DNA from: Filimonas zeae
Lineage (GTDB): Bacteria; Bacteroidota; Bacteroidia; Chitinophagales; Chitinophagaceae
Reading direction: 5' to 3'
DNA length: 64,000 bases
NCBI RefSeq assembly: GCF_014641615.1
Contig: NZ_BMIB01000001.1
Location: 992,769-1,056,768 of the forward strand
Shown here: positions 26,360 to 36,113 of the stretch, piece after piece
How the letters are laid out: each line of letters begins with the position of its first letter
How positions within the stretch are numbered: position 1 is the stretch's first letter
Notes under the pieces: generated by a model
What the model saw: the letters and a program-made list of their open reading frames with translations, nothing else
What the model was told of the DNA's origin: nothing
Database searches by the model: none
Program-made: the position numbers and the translations under genes

Positions 26360-27269
26360 ACCCGTCCTGCCGCATGCTTCTGTACGTAGTGGGCGGAACG
26401 CCTATGATTTTGCGGAAGCGGCGACTAAAGTAATACGGATCATCAAAGCCCATGCTTAACGCAATGTCTTTGATAGAACGTGTAGTAAGCGCCAGTTGCT
26501 GGCTGGCTTTCTGCATCTTCATCTGTATAAAGTAGTCGATAGGCGCATAGCCCGTTTTCTGTTTAAACAAACCGGAAAAGCGGGAGGGCGAATAGTTGTA
26601 ATGCTGGCACAGTTCATTCAGTGTAATGTTCTCACTGATGTGTTCCTGCATAAATACAATAGCGCTGTCTATGCAGTCCTTACTATCATGCGGTATCTGC
26701 GTGGTGTGTTTGGCATTGTATACAAACAGGGTAATAAAATGAGACAAACACATATTGGCAAACATCAGGTTATCGGTACTGTAACCTAGTTCCAGTGTTT
26801 TATAAATGCGGGTAAATAACGTAAAAATTTCTTCGTTGCTTTTAATGTACGTAGGCTTCATACATTCGCGGGTAGCGTGCATGGCGTTAAACTCGGGCAG
26901 GTATTCGCCACCAAAGTGTATCCAGTAAATGGTCCACGGATTATCATCATCACTGCCATAGGCATGTTCAACATTCTGCGGCAGTATAAAAAACTCATTG
27001 GCGCTTACCTTGTATTGTTTATCGCCCAGTTTATACCAGCCGTTGCCATCTACACAATAAAAGAGGAAGTTTTCGGGTAATCCTTTTTTGCGATAGGTAT
27101 AATGTCCATTGGCGCGGGGGTAATAGCCCAGTCCGCATATATGCAGCTGTTGCAGCCACTTGTTATTATGTACTCTTGATTTTAAAACAGGGCGGGGTAT
27201 CTCAATACGCTGGCGTCCCTGGCCATACCATATATTTTTATGCGATCTACCCTTTTTATTCTCTTCCAT
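26358..27269 (-). CDS. AraC-family transcriptional regulator with cupin sensor domain
   Basis: About 303 residues from ATG 27269 (MEENKKGRS); the frame is open to 27305. The N-terminal AraC-binding cupin domain (about 50-150) has KVSANEFFILPQNVEHAYG and PWTIYWIHFGGEYLPEFN, the pattern of sugar-sensing AraC proteins. The C-terminal double helix-turn-helix covers about 205-300: ISENITLNELCQHYNYSPSR, FSGLFKQKTGYAPIDYFIQM, then SIKDIALSMGFDDPYYFSRR and FRKIIGVPPTTYR. It is divergent from the GH78 gene that starts the pectin locus, so it is the obvious local candidate regulator for rhamnoside use. Confidence 0.93.
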   Translation of the reverse strand: MEENKKGRSHKNIWYGQGRQRIEIPRPVLKSRVHNNKWLQQLHICGLGYYPRANGHYTYRKKGLPENFLFYCVDGNGWYKLGDKQYKVSANEFFILPQNVEHAYGSDDDNPWTIYWIHFGGEYLPEFNAMHATRECMKPTYIKSNEEIFTLFTRIYKTLELGYSTDNLMFANMCLSHFITLFVYNAKHTTQIPHDSKDCIDSAIVFMQEHISENITLNELCQHYNYSPSRFSGLFKQKTGYAPIDYFIQMKMQKASQQLALTTRSIKDIALSMGFDDPYYFSRRFRKIIGVPPTTYRSMRQDG

Positions 27270-27292
27270 ATAGCAGGTTATATCCCCGGAGT

Positions 27293-27307
27293 GATTGCTC
27301 CGCAATC
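27293..27307. promoter_or_regulatory. Inverted repeat between araC-type gene and GH78
   Basis: GATTGC-TCC-GCAATC is a perfect 6-3-6 inverted repeat, 24 bp upstream of the AraC start codon. It could be an autoregulatory operator or a 5'-leader hairpin. The GTAAAAT..TCCA box seen at four other promoters is absent from this divergent region. Confidence 0.3.
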
Positions 27308-27403
27308 GTTATCACTATTATTTTAACATTCAGAGGGCGCACAGATAATTATTTCAATGTACTTTGAGCCATCCTAATCGCGGATTAAAACTAAGGAAAA
27401 CCA

Positions 27404-30181
27404 GTGATGAATAGAATTGTTCTTGCCGTAGTAAGCATTTTTTTCGCCGGACTGAATTTTGCACAACCGGTACGCGTGCATCAATTAACATGCGATCATT
27501 TCAGCAATCCTACCGGTATTCAAACCCTGCGGCCTGTGCTGGGCTGGCAACTGGTTTCAGACGAAAGGAATATCCTGCAGCAGTCGTACGAAATACGGGT
27601 GGCAGACAGCAAAGCCGCGCTGACTGCCGGCGGTAAAATGCTCTGGAGTAGTAAAGTGGCTTCCGGTGCATCTGTAAATCAGTTATATAAAGGAAAACCA
27701 CTACAATCTGCCCATACTTATTACTGGCAGGTGCGTGTGTGGGATAACAAAGGCCGCGTATCGCCCTGGAGTGAGGTGGCACAGTTTACTACCGCACTAA
27801 CCCAACCGGCAGACTGGAGCGGTGCGCGCTGGATAGGGTATGAGGAGCTGGAAGATACCATGCGGGTGGTACCCGGTGTGCATTCCCCCGACAAAAAGAA
27901 GATACCTGCGGGCCGTGTGGTAAAGCGGGCGGTGGTACCCCTGTTTAGAAAGGAGTTTACAGCGGATAAGAAGATTGTGCAGGCCCTGGCGTTTGTAAGC
28001 GGACTTGGGCAGTATGAAATGACGGTGAACGGCAAAAAAGCCGGAGAGGGATTTTTAACACCTGGATGGACTTACTATGATAAGCGTGTGCTGTACAATA
28101 CCTATGATATAACGCCACTGCTGCAACAGGGCCGTAATGCGCTGGGGCTGATAGTAGGCAACGGTTTCTATTATATAAACCGGGAAAGATATTTTAAACT
28201 GCTTACCGCGTTTGGTTTGCCTAAAGCTATTTGTAAAGTACTGGTGCGCTATGCAGATGGTACGGAGGACGTAATTGTAAGCGGTAACGACTGGAAAACT
28301 ACCCCGTCACCGGTAACTTATACCAGCATTTACAGCGGGGAAGAGTATGATGCCCGCCTGGAACAACAGGGCTGGGATAAGCCCGGCTTTAACGATGCAG
28401 GCTGGAAACCCTCTTTACTGGTAAAAGCCCTACAGGGCAAGCTGGAAGCAGAGGGGGATTACCCGGTAGCGGTAACAGATGTATTACCTGTGCGCACGGT
28501 ATTAACCCCTAAGCCTGGCATACGGGTGTACGACTTTGCGCAGAATGCATCCGGTGTGATACAACTGAAAGTAAAGGGGAAAAAAGGGCAGTCGGTTAAG
28601 TTGACGCCTGCCGAGCTGTTGATGGACGATTCTACTGCCAACCAGCGCGCTACCGGTAAGCCTTATTATTTCACTTACACCTTAAAGGGCGATGGGGAAG
28701 AAACCTGGAGCCCGCGTTTTACTTATTATGGCTTCCGCTACGTACAGGTAGAAACAGCACCCGATACGGTAAATGGCGGCACAGAACTGCCGGAGGTAGT
28801 GGCGGTTAACATGCTGCATACCCGTAACAGCGCTCCTGCATCGGGCAGTTTTTATTGCAGTAACCCGTTGTTTAACCGTATTGATACGCTGATACAGTGG
28901 GCTATCCGCAGCAACCTGCAGAGTGTGGCCACCGATTGCCCGCACCGTGAAAAGCTGAGCTGGCTGGAGCAGGATTATCTGATGGGCGGTTCTATTCAGC
29001 ACAATTTCAATGTATACCATTTATATAAGAAGCTGGTGCACGATATGATGGATGCACAAACCACAGAGGGCTTTGTGCCGGATATTACCCCGGAGTATGT
29101 GTTTTTTGACGATCATGGTTTTGGTTTCCGCGATTCGCCAGAGTGGGGTAGTGCCTGTGTGGCCGTGCCGTGGCTTACCTATAAATGGTACGGCGATACT
29201 GCCTTGCTGCGTACGGCGTACCCGATGATGAAAAAGTATGTTGCCTACCTGAAAAGCCGGTCTGACAAGCATATACTGGACTACGGCCTGGGCGACTGGT
29301 TTGATATAGGCCCTCAACGCCCCGGTGTGGCGCAGTTAACGCCTAAGGCTTTAACTGCCACTGCTATTTATTATTATGATAATGTGCTGTTGCAACAGAT
29401 GGCTGCTTTACTGGGTAATAAAAGCGATGCGGCCTTGTACGCTGCGCAGGCAAAAGACATCAGTCTGGCGTTTAACAAGCGCTTTTTTAACACGCAAACA
29501 AAGGTGTACGCCACCGGTAGCCAAACCGCTATGGCTATGCCCCTGTGTGTAGGGCTGGTGAATGAGACTGACCGTAAAGCGGTGTTTGCTAATCTGGTAG
29601 ATTCTATAAAAGCCGGCGAACTGAAGCTAACCGCTGGTGATATCGGCTTCCATTTTCTGGTACAGGCTTTACAGGATGGTGGTGCGTCTCAGTTATTGTA
29701 TGACATGAACAACCGCGATGATGTGCCGGGTTACGGCTACCAGCTGAAAAAAGGCGCTACGGCGCTTACAGAAAGCTGGCAGGCACTGAAAGAGGTAAGT
29801 AATAACCACCTGATGCTGGGGCATCTGATGGAGTGGCTGTACGCAGGGCTGGCGGGTATTAACCAGGCAGATGCTTCCAGTGGCTATCGCAGATTGGCTA
29901 TCCGCCCGCAGGTGGTGAAGGGGATAGATCATGTAAAAGCCACTTACGCCGCTGTATACGGGGAGGTGGCCAGTGAATGGCGGAACACGGAAGAGGGGTT
30001 CACCCTTCAGGTTACGATACCTGCCAATACCACCGCTGATATATACCTGCCCGGGGCTAACGGGGCAGCTGTTTTACAAAACGGCAACCGCGTACAGGCT
30101 AAAAAAGCAGGTGATGCCTACATCATTTCCACTGGTTCCGGTACGCATACTTTTACCCTGCCGGCAGTTAAAAAGAGATAA
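27404..30181 (+). CDS. GH78 alpha-L-rhamnosidase
   Basis: Secreted enzyme of 925 residues that releases terminal alpha-L-rhamnose. Order: signal peptide (to about residue 20), fibronectin-like beta domain (RVHQLTCDHFSNPTGIQTLR, PVLGWQL; about 22-135), the jelly-roll carbohydrate-binding part (WIGYEE, GLGQYEMTVNGKKAGEGFLT; about 140-340), a second beta domain with FAQNASGVIQLKVKGKKGQ, and the six-hairpin catalytic domain from about 480. The motif DCPHREKLSWLEQDYLMGGS near 509-530 contains the conserved acidic residues, and PEWGSACVAVPW follows. ATG 27404 and 27407 are both possible. It opens the large plus-strand locus and is divergent from the AraC regulator. Confidence 0.93.
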   Translation: MMNRIVLAVVSIFFAGLNFAQPVRVHQLTCDHFSNPTGIQTLRPVLGWQLVSDERNILQQSYEIRVADSKAALTAGGKMLWSSKVASGASVNQLYKGKPLQSAHTYYWQVRVWDNKGRVSPWSEVAQFTTALTQPADWSGARWIGYEELEDTMRVVPGVHSPDKKKIPAGRVVKRAVVPLFRKEFTADKKIVQALAFVSGLGQYEMTVNGKKAGEGFLTPGWTYYDKRVLYNTYDITPLLQQGRNALGLIVGNGFYYINRERYFKLLTAFGLPKAICKVLVRYADGTEDVIVSGNDWKTTPSPVTYTSIYSGEEYDARLEQQGWDKPGFNDAGWKPSLLVKALQGKLEAEGDYPVAVTDVLPVRTVLTPKPGIRVYDFAQNASGVIQLKVKGKKGQSVKLTPAELLMDDSTANQRATGKPYYFTYTLKGDGEETWSPRFTYYGFRYVQVETAPDTVNGGTELPEVVAVNMLHTRNSAPASGSFYCSNPLFNRIDTLIQWAIRSNLQSVATDCPHREKLSWLEQDYLMGGSIQHNFNVYHLYKKLVHDMMDAQTTEGFVPDITPEYVFFDDHGFGFRDSPEWGSACVAVPWLTYKWYGDTALLRTAYPMMKKYVAYLKSRSDKHILDYGLGDWFDIGPQRPGVAQLTPKALTATAIYYYDNVLLQQMAALLGNKSDAALYAAQAKDISLAFNKRFFNTQTKVYATGSQTAMAMPLCVGLVNETDRKAVFANLVDSIKAGELKLTAGDIGFHFLVQALQDGGASQLLYDMNNRDDVPGYGYQLKKGATALTESWQALKEVSNNHLMLGHLMEWLYAGLAGINQADASSGYRRLAIRPQVVKGIDHVKATYAAVYGEVASEWRNTEEGFTLQVTIPANTTADIYLPGANGAAVLQNGNRVQAKKAGDAYIISTGSGTHTFTLPAVKKR

Positions 30182-30217
30182 TTCCGGTGGATACCTGTAC
30201 AAAATCGGTACCCGGGT

Positions 30218-30286
30218 AATAGTAAAATGTTCCATCATTATAGAGAAATCTGACATTGTTGACCGTTGCATGCAGTGATAATTTTA
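30218..30286 (+). promoter_or_regulatory. Shared regulon promoter, site 3, before DUF3826 gene
   Basis: AATAGTAAAATGTTCCATC starts at 30218, CATTG stands at 30254-30258, and TAATTTTA at 30279-30286 after a 20-nt spacer. Over the first 43 bases it agrees with the copy at 30975-31017 in 36 positions, with identical spacing to the -33 and -7 boxes. It fixes the DUF3826 start at ATG 30314. Confidence 0.7.
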
Positions 30287-30313
30287 ACTTCGTTTAGAAG
30301 AAATTATCATTGT

Positions 30314-30979
30314 ATGCAACGATTGCCAAAGTCCATTATTCTGTTATTACTTTCTATCTCTGCCAGTTCCTTTTCTTTATTTGCACGTGTAGACATTGAT
30401 ACGGCATATGCCCGTGTAGCCAATGAGCGTGCGGCTAAAATTGTAAGCTCCCTGCATCTGGAAGATGCGGGTAAATCTACTGACGCACAAACGGCGATAG
30501 CCGACCAGTATATGGCGCTGAATGATATTCAGTTTCGCCGCGATTCTGCCGTTAAAGAGGCCAAAGCCACTATTGAAGATAAAGGTGCGCAGGAGTTACG
30601 TATTAAAACCATCACTTCCGAAGCCGCAGAACAAACGGAACAGCAGCATAAAGCGTATATAACAAGGTTGACCGCCCTGCTGACCGCAGAGCAGGTAGAT
30701 AAAGTGAAGAATGGCATGACCTACAACGTGTTGCCCAACACGTATAACGCTTATCTGGATATGTTGCCGCAGCTGACAGAAGACCAGAAAAAACAGATTA
30801 TGATCTGGTTAACAGAGGCCCGCGAGCGTGCTATGGATGCAGAAACCTCTAAAAAGAAACATGAAGTGTTTGGTAAGTACAAGGGGCGTATTAATAACTA
30901 TTTATCTGCTGCGGGAATTGATATGAAAAAGGAAGGCGAGGCGTGGCAGAAAAGAATAAAGGCCAGAGCGGAGCAATAG
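30314..30979 (+). CDS. DUF3826 secreted protein
   Basis: About 221 residues from ATG 30314, just before the signal peptide (MQRLPKSIILLLLSISASSF, cleavage near SLFA). An ATG further upstream at 30266 lies between the -33 and -7 boxes of the promoter and is rejected. The mature part is helical and charged (ANERAAKIVSSLHLEDA; YMALNDIQFRRDSAVKEAKA; YNAYLDMLPQLTEDQKKQIM), the pattern of DUF3826 proteins, which often lie in pectin utilisation loci of Bacteroidota. No biochemical role is known to me. It has its own promoter and is followed at once by that of the SusC gene. Confidence 0.85.
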   Translation: MQRLPKSIILLLLSISASSFSLFARVDIDTAYARVANERAAKIVSSLHLEDAGKSTDAQTAIADQYMALNDIQFRRDSAVKEAKATIEDKGAQELRIKTITSEAAEQTEQQHKAYITRLTALLTAEQVDKVKNGMTYNVLPNTYNAYLDMLPQLTEDQKKQIMIWLTEARERAMDAETSKKKHEVFGKYKGRINNYLSAAGIDMKKEGEAWQKRIKARAEQ

Positions 30980-31043
30980 TAATATTGTCCAGCAGTATAA
31001 CGAAATCTGACATTGTTTGCCCCTGAGGGTACCTCTAATTTTA
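30975..31043 (+). promoter_or_regulatory. Shared regulon promoter, site 4, before SusC
   Basis: Same element as at 30218-30286: AATAGTAATATTGTCCAGC from 30975, CATTG at 31011-31015, a 20-nt spacer, and TAATTTTA at 31036-31043. It begins in the last codon of the DUF3826 gene. It rules out the in-frame TTG at 31017 as SusC start and leaves a leader of about 30 nt before ATG 31080. Confidence 0.7.
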
Positions 31044-31079
31044 GCCCATATTTACGGTTGCCTAAACATAAAAAAGCTT

Positions 31080-34000
31080 ATGAATCGAATCATGCTTGCC
31101 CTGGGTGCCATGCTGTTATCAGCAGCACCGGTTCTTACCCATGCGCAGGATAATCCTGCCTCAAGTTCCCGAACTAACGCATCTAAAACAGTAAAAGGCC
31201 GTATTACAGACGACAAAGGGGCTCCTTTGGAACAGGCTGTAGTGCAGGCCAAAGGTACCGGCCGCAAAACGCTTACCCGCGCCGACGGTTCCTTCTCACT
31301 GGAAGTGCCTGATACCTCCAGTGTATTAATGGTAAGCCATGTAAACATGGCCTATCAGGAATATCGTTTTACAGGTACCGACCTCAACTTACAAATGAAG
31401 CCCCTGAACGCGGCGCTGGATGATGTAATTGTGGTGGGTTATGGTACTAAAAAGAAAAGCGATGTGCTGGGCTCCGTATCTACCGTAACTGCCAGAGACA
31501 TTGAAGATTTACCGGTTGCCAACCTGAGTACTGCCTTAAAAAACAGAGCACCAGGTGTGGGGGTAAGTCAAAGCTCGGGTCGTCCGGGGGCTACCACCAG
31601 CATTACTATCCGCCAGGCAACCAGCTTTGCGGGTGTAGTGGCACAGCCGCTGTTTGTAATTGACGGGTTGGTGGAGATGAACAAAGATGATCCATCTGGT
31701 AGCGTTGCGTTCCAGAACCTGGATGCCTCTCAGATTGAAACCATTACTTTTCTGAAAGACGCGGCAGCAACTATTTATGGTTCCCGCGGCGCCAACGGTG
31801 TTGTACTGGTTACTACCAAAAGAGGTAAGCCGGGCAAACCTAAAATTAACTATACGGGTTCATACGGTATTTCTGAAGCATCTAAAATGCCGGAAATGCT
31901 GAACGCTTACGACCATGCTGTATTGCTGAATCAGCTGGTACTGGGCAAAAGGCCTTTTAACGTACCCGCTACTGAGTTGTATACGCAAAAGGAACTGGAT
32001 TATCTGAGTACATTAAGCGATCAGAGCTGGCTGGATCAGACCTGGACCAATGCACACCTGAGCAGACATACTGTTAACATCAGCGGTGGTACCGATCGTA
32101 TTACCTTTTTTGCGGGTGCCAACTATTATAAAGAAAATGGTAACCTGCGCGATCTGTTTGTTACCAAGTACGGTTTACGTTTTGGTATGAATGCCAAAAT
32201 AACTAATAACCTTACTGCCGATGTATCTATCAGTACAGATAATACTGATTTAAACAGACCAGCGCCTAAAGGCACTACGGCCACAGAACAGAGCGATCAG
32301 ATGAACGCTACTGTGAGCAGCCTTATGTACACGCCGCGCTGGATTCCTATGTATATTGATGGCAGACCGGTTTTTTCCAATCCGCCTAACTGGCATCCGT
32401 TTGAGCTGCAAAACTCTAAATCCTACGCGCGTTCCAAATCGCAGGGTTTAACCATTAATGCTGCTTTAAACTATAAAGTGCCTCAGATAGAGGGTTTAAG
32501 CTTCCGTGTACAATACGGCAGAAACACCCGTAATAATTTTGGTAAAGAATACTATCCTTCATACGACCTGTATGAGTTTGTACGTGAAGGCGTGCATACC
32601 AACCAGGGTACTATTGCTACTACCAACGTTATGTTTACTAACACGCTGCAGCGCGTGGTTAACATCAGAAACAGCAACAGCATTTCTGAAGCTTACGATG
32701 CCTCTTCTAACTGGCAGCTGAATGAAGCAGTAAGCTATGCCCGCGTGTTTGGCGATCATAACATTTCTGTAATGCTGGCAGCAGAGCAAAACCAGACTTT
32801 TGGCGATGCTTATAAAGCTTCCCGCGAAATTCAGGTTATTCCGGGTGTAGACCAGTTATGGGCTTTCAGCCAGGATAAAAACAATATGGATAACAGCGGC
32901 CAGAGCACCTATAGTGGTCGTGTAAGTTATCTTGGACGTTTAAACTATTCCCTGAAGAATAAGTACTTGCTGGAAGCTGCTTTCCGCCGCGATGCTTCTC
33001 CAAACTTCCATCCCGATCGTCAGTGGGGTTTCTTCCCCTCTGTAGCGTTAGGCTGGAAAATATCGGAAGAAAGTTTCTTCAGCCGCAACGTACGTTTTAT
33101 CAACGATCTGAAACTGCGTTTCAATGTGGGCTTAACAGGTAATGATGCGGTAGGTACTTTCTTATGGAAGAACAGATATACCTCTACTACCGGTATGCTG
33201 TTTGGTACCAGCCCTGCTATGACCAATGGCTTAAACCCCAACGTAGTACCTAATATTTATATTACCTGGGAAAAAGCGCTGTACAAAGACATTGGTTTAG
33301 ACGGTACTTTCTTCAACAGGAAGTTTAACTTCTCACTCGACTTTTACCACAGGCATAACTACGATATGCTGGAGTCGCCTACCGCTACTATGCCTAACAG
33401 CTTTGGTAGTAACATAGGACAGGTAAACTACGGTCAGATGAATGCCTGGGGTATTGAAGGATCTCTGGGTTATAATGGTAACATTACCAAAGACCTCAGC
33501 TATTTTGTAAATATGAACGTTTCGTGGACGGATAACAAAGTGTTACGCCGCTATTATAACGCAGGTACTGATACAGGCTGGAAAAATCCGATTGGTGTAA
33601 GAACCGACAGAGGTGTGGAAGGTTATGTGGCTACCGGCATTGTGCGTACACAGGCAGATGTGGATGCTATTCTCAGCAAAACACCAGGTTATACTATTAA
33701 TGGTGATACCATTCGTGTAGGTATGCTGAACTATCAGGATCTGAACGGTGATGGTAAAATAACCGAACTGGACAGAACCCGTATTGCAGGCCGTTCAGAA
33801 GCTATTCTGGGTGGAGGCTTTAACCTGGGTATGGCTTATAAAGGTATTAAGCTGAGCATGAACATTTCGGTAAGTGTGGGTGGTAAGGCCATGTGGAAGA
33901 AAGCAGATGTTGCGCCGCCCACCAAAGATGCTACTGCTTTAAATATCTGGAAAGATTCCTGGACTGCTTCTAACCCTAATGCTGCTTACCCGGTAATTTA

Positions 34001-34259
34001 TTCTCCCTGGGCTAACGAAGCTTCTACCTTCTGGATGCGCAATGGTACTATGATGCGGGTAAACAACATGACGCTGAGCTATAGCCTGCCTGCTGCTATT
34101 TCAAACAGGTACAAGATTCCGGAATTCAGAGTATACGTGTCAGGTACCAACCTGTGGAATATTATTAATCCCACACCGTATAAAGATCAGGCTACTAACC
34201 TGATTGCGGATTATCCGATTCTGAGAAGCTGGACTTTTGGTCTGAGTGCTACTTTATAA
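31080..34259 (+). CDS. SusC/RagA TonB-dependent transporter of the pectin locus
   Basis: About 1059 residues from ATG 31080. Order: signal peptide (to about 22, VLTHA), carboxypeptidase-regulatory-like domain (KGRITDDKGAPLEQAVVQAK, about 38-100), a TonB-box/plug start DDVIVVGYGTKKKSDVLGSV, plug motifs LFVIDGLVE and IETITFLKDAAATIYGSRGA, then the 22-strand barrel ending WTFGLSATL. Unlike the SusC at 3840-7121 it has no STN domain, so it is not built for ECF/FecR signalling. It imports an oligosaccharide across the outer membrane with the following SusD. Its promoter is of the shared regulon type. Confidence 0.95.
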   Translation: MNRIMLALGAMLLSAAPVLTHAQDNPASSSRTNASKTVKGRITDDKGAPLEQAVVQAKGTGRKTLTRADGSFSLEVPDTSSVLMVSHVNMAYQEYRFTGTDLNLQMKPLNAALDDVIVVGYGTKKKSDVLGSVSTVTARDIEDLPVANLSTALKNRAPGVGVSQSSGRPGATTSITIRQATSFAGVVAQPLFVIDGLVEMNKDDPSGSVAFQNLDASQIETITFLKDAAATIYGSRGANGVVLVTTKRGKPGKPKINYTGSYGISEASKMPEMLNAYDHAVLLNQLVLGKRPFNVPATELYTQKELDYLSTLSDQSWLDQTWTNAHLSRHTVNISGGTDRITFFAGANYYKENGNLRDLFVTKYGLRFGMNAKITNNLTADVSISTDNTDLNRPAPKGTTATEQSDQMNATVSSLMYTPRWIPMYIDGRPVFSNPPNWHPFELQNSKSYARSKSQGLTINAALNYKVPQIEGLSFRVQYGRNTRNNFGKEYYPSYDLYEFVREGVHTNQGTIATTNVMFTNTLQRVVNIRNSNSISEAYDASSNWQLNEAVSYARVFGDHNISVMLAAEQNQTFGDAYKASREIQVIPGVDQLWAFSQDKNNMDNSGQSTYSGRVSYLGRLNYSLKNKYLLEAAFRRDASPNFHPDRQWGFFPSVALGWKISEESFFSRNVRFINDLKLRFNVGLTGNDAVGTFLWKNRYTSTTGMLFGTSPAMTNGLNPNVVPNIYITWEKALYKDIGLDGTFFNRKFNFSLDFYHRHNYDMLESPTATMPNSFGSNIGQVNYGQMNAWGIEGSLGYNGNITKDLSYFVNMNVSWTDNKVLRRYYNAGTDTGWKNPIGVRTDRGVEGYVATGIVRTQADVDAILSKTPGYTINGDTIRVGMLNYQDLNGDGKITELDRTRIAGRSEAILGGGFNLGMAYKGIKLSMNISVSVGGKAMWKKADVAPPTKDATALNIWKDSWTASNPNAAYPVIYSPWANEASTFWMRNGTMMRVNNMTLSYSLPAAISNRYKIPEFRVYVSGTNLWNIINPTPYKDQATNLIADYPILRSWTFGLSATL

Positions 34260-34284
34260 TATAACGATGCTTAAAAGAAGAGTC

Positions 34285-36069
34285 ATGAAAAAACTGATTA
34301 TATATTCTGCCATCATACTTGCGGGCGCCAGTTCCTGCACCAAAGACATACTGGAAAAAACGGATTTTAATGGTATAGATGAGCGGGTGTGGAATAACGA
34401 AGGAACAGCTAATTTATACCTGAACAGATCGTACGATCTGATAATGCCTATATGGCCGCATATGCGTGGTAACACCTCGCTGCCTACGGGTATACACTTT
34501 ATTTCTGATGACTTAAACAACGGCGATACCAAGCCGCTGTTTGGGACACTCACTATTGATCAGGTATCTGATTTTTATGGCAGTGGTAACCCCAACAATG
34601 CGTACTCTTATGTACGCCGGGTAAATACCATGCTGGAAGAGATTGATGGCGGCACCCTGCCAGCCAATGTGAGAGATGGTATAAAAGCACAGGGTTATTT
34701 TTTACGCGCCTGGGTATATTTTAACTTATGGAAGGTGTATGGCGGTGTGCCTTATATTACGCATCCGCAGGATTGGTTATCTGAGAACGTACTGGTACCC
34801 CGTAACAAAAGCTCGGAGTGTGTGGATTCTATGCTGAATGATCTGGCTAAGTGTTCTATACTTCCTGCCACCTGGGGTAGTGCTGATGCAGGCCGTATTA
34901 CCAGTGTAGCTGCGCAGGCCGTTGCCGGTAGAATACTGTTGTACTGGGCCAGCCCGCTTTTTAACCCTAACGGTATTCAGGAGCGCTGGGAGCGTGCTTA
35001 CAAAGCTAACCGTGCTGCATACGATTCTCTGAGATTAAAAGGGTATGAACTGTATACCAGCTACGCCAACGTGTTAACGGAAAAGGGTGCAGCTAATAAA
35101 GAACCGATTCTTATCCGTTCTTACAATGGAACTACCACTACCAGCAATACTTCCAATACCTGGGAAAGTGTAACCAGACCTTATTCAGAAACAGCAGGTA
35201 GCGGCGGAGCCTCTAACCAGCCTACCTGGAACCTGGTGCGTTCTTATCCCATGAAGAATGGTAAAATGGTAGATGAAGCTGGTTCGGGTTACGATTCAGT
35301 GTATTACTGGAAAGACCGCGATCCACGTTTTGATGCTTCTATTGCTTATAACGGTGCTGTTTGGGCGTTAAGTGGTAAAGCAGGTCGTAAGCAGTGGAAC
35401 TATACGGGTGTTGCGGAAGATAAAACCCGCCCTTCTGCCACCGGCTTTTACAGCCGCAAAGCTATTCCGCTGGGCACACTGCCTGCCAACGTAACGCAGG
35501 GTGCAGGTAACTGGGTAGAGCTGCGCCTGGCAGAAGTAATGCTGAACCTGGCGGAGTGTGCCAATGCTACCGGAAGAATTTCAGAAGCGTATGATATGCT
35601 TACCGCTATCCGCAAACGTGCAGGTATTACGGCAGGTTCTGATAACCTGTATGGTTTGAAAGCCAATATGAGCAGAACGGAAATGGACAATGCTATTATG
35701 AATGAGCGTAGAATTGAACTGGCTTTTGAAGGTAAGCGTAACGATGATCTGAGAAGAACGCGTCGTTTTCACCTGCTGAACGGCTCATTCCGCCAGCGAC
35801 TGACTATTACGCCTAAATCGCCTGCTACGGCAGCTACGCTGGAAGCGAAAGATGCCAATGGTGTAATGTTCCGCGATAAACTGAACATAGACGGAGAGGA
35901 TTATAAAACGTATTTCACCGCTAAAGTAGAAAACCTGAGCAGTGAACAGACGATTAACTTTCTGCAGAACTACTATTTCTACGCACTGCCTACTACCAAT
36001 ATTGCTAAAAACCCCAGTATGTTACAAACCAAGGGTTGGGCAGACGGCACTTTTGATCCTACAGAATAA
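34285..36069 (+). CDS. SusD/RagB-type lipoprotein of the pectin locus
   Basis: About 594 residues from ATG 34285 (MKKLIIYSAIILAGASSC, lipobox Cys18), which has a purine-rich AAGAAGAG sequence just upstream; ATG 34267 is the alternative. Typical SusD features follow: CTKDILEKTDFNGIDERVW, the helical IKAQGYFLRAWVYFNLWKVY, GGVPYI, VELRLAEVMLNLAECANATG, and MNERRIELAFEGKRNDDLRR. The final FYALPTTNIAKNPSMLQTKGW is the standard SusD end. It lies 25 bp after SusC and would form the lid of the transporter, binding the imported pectic oligosaccharide. Confidence 0.94.
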   Translation: MKKLIIYSAIILAGASSCTKDILEKTDFNGIDERVWNNEGTANLYLNRSYDLIMPIWPHMRGNTSLPTGIHFISDDLNNGDTKPLFGTLTIDQVSDFYGSGNPNNAYSYVRRVNTMLEEIDGGTLPANVRDGIKAQGYFLRAWVYFNLWKVYGGVPYITHPQDWLSENVLVPRNKSSECVDSMLNDLAKCSILPATWGSADAGRITSVAAQAVAGRILLYWASPLFNPNGIQERWERAYKANRAAYDSLRLKGYELYTSYANVLTEKGAANKEPILIRSYNGTTTTSNTSNTWESVTRPYSETAGSGGASNQPTWNLVRSYPMKNGKMVDEAGSGYDSVYYWKDRDPRFDASIAYNGAVWALSGKAGRKQWNYTGVAEDKTRPSATGFYSRKAIPLGTLPANVTQGAGNWVELRLAEVMLNLAECANATGRISEAYDMLTAIRKRAGITAGSDNLYGLKANMSRTEMDNAIMNERRIELAFEGKRNDDLRRTRRFHLLNGSFRQRLTITPKSPATAATLEAKDANGVMFRDKLNIDGEDYKTYFTAKVENLSSEQTINFLQNYYFYALPTTNIAKNPSMLQTKGWADGTFDPTE

Positions 36070-36113
36070 TTATATAAATCAAGCGCACAGGAACAGCATA
36101 AACAGAGTGTATC

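Noticed and set aside
31017..31079. Longer N-terminus of the second SusC
   Set aside because: The upstream start lies between the -33 and -7 boxes of the promoter; ATG 31080 directly precedes the signal peptide.
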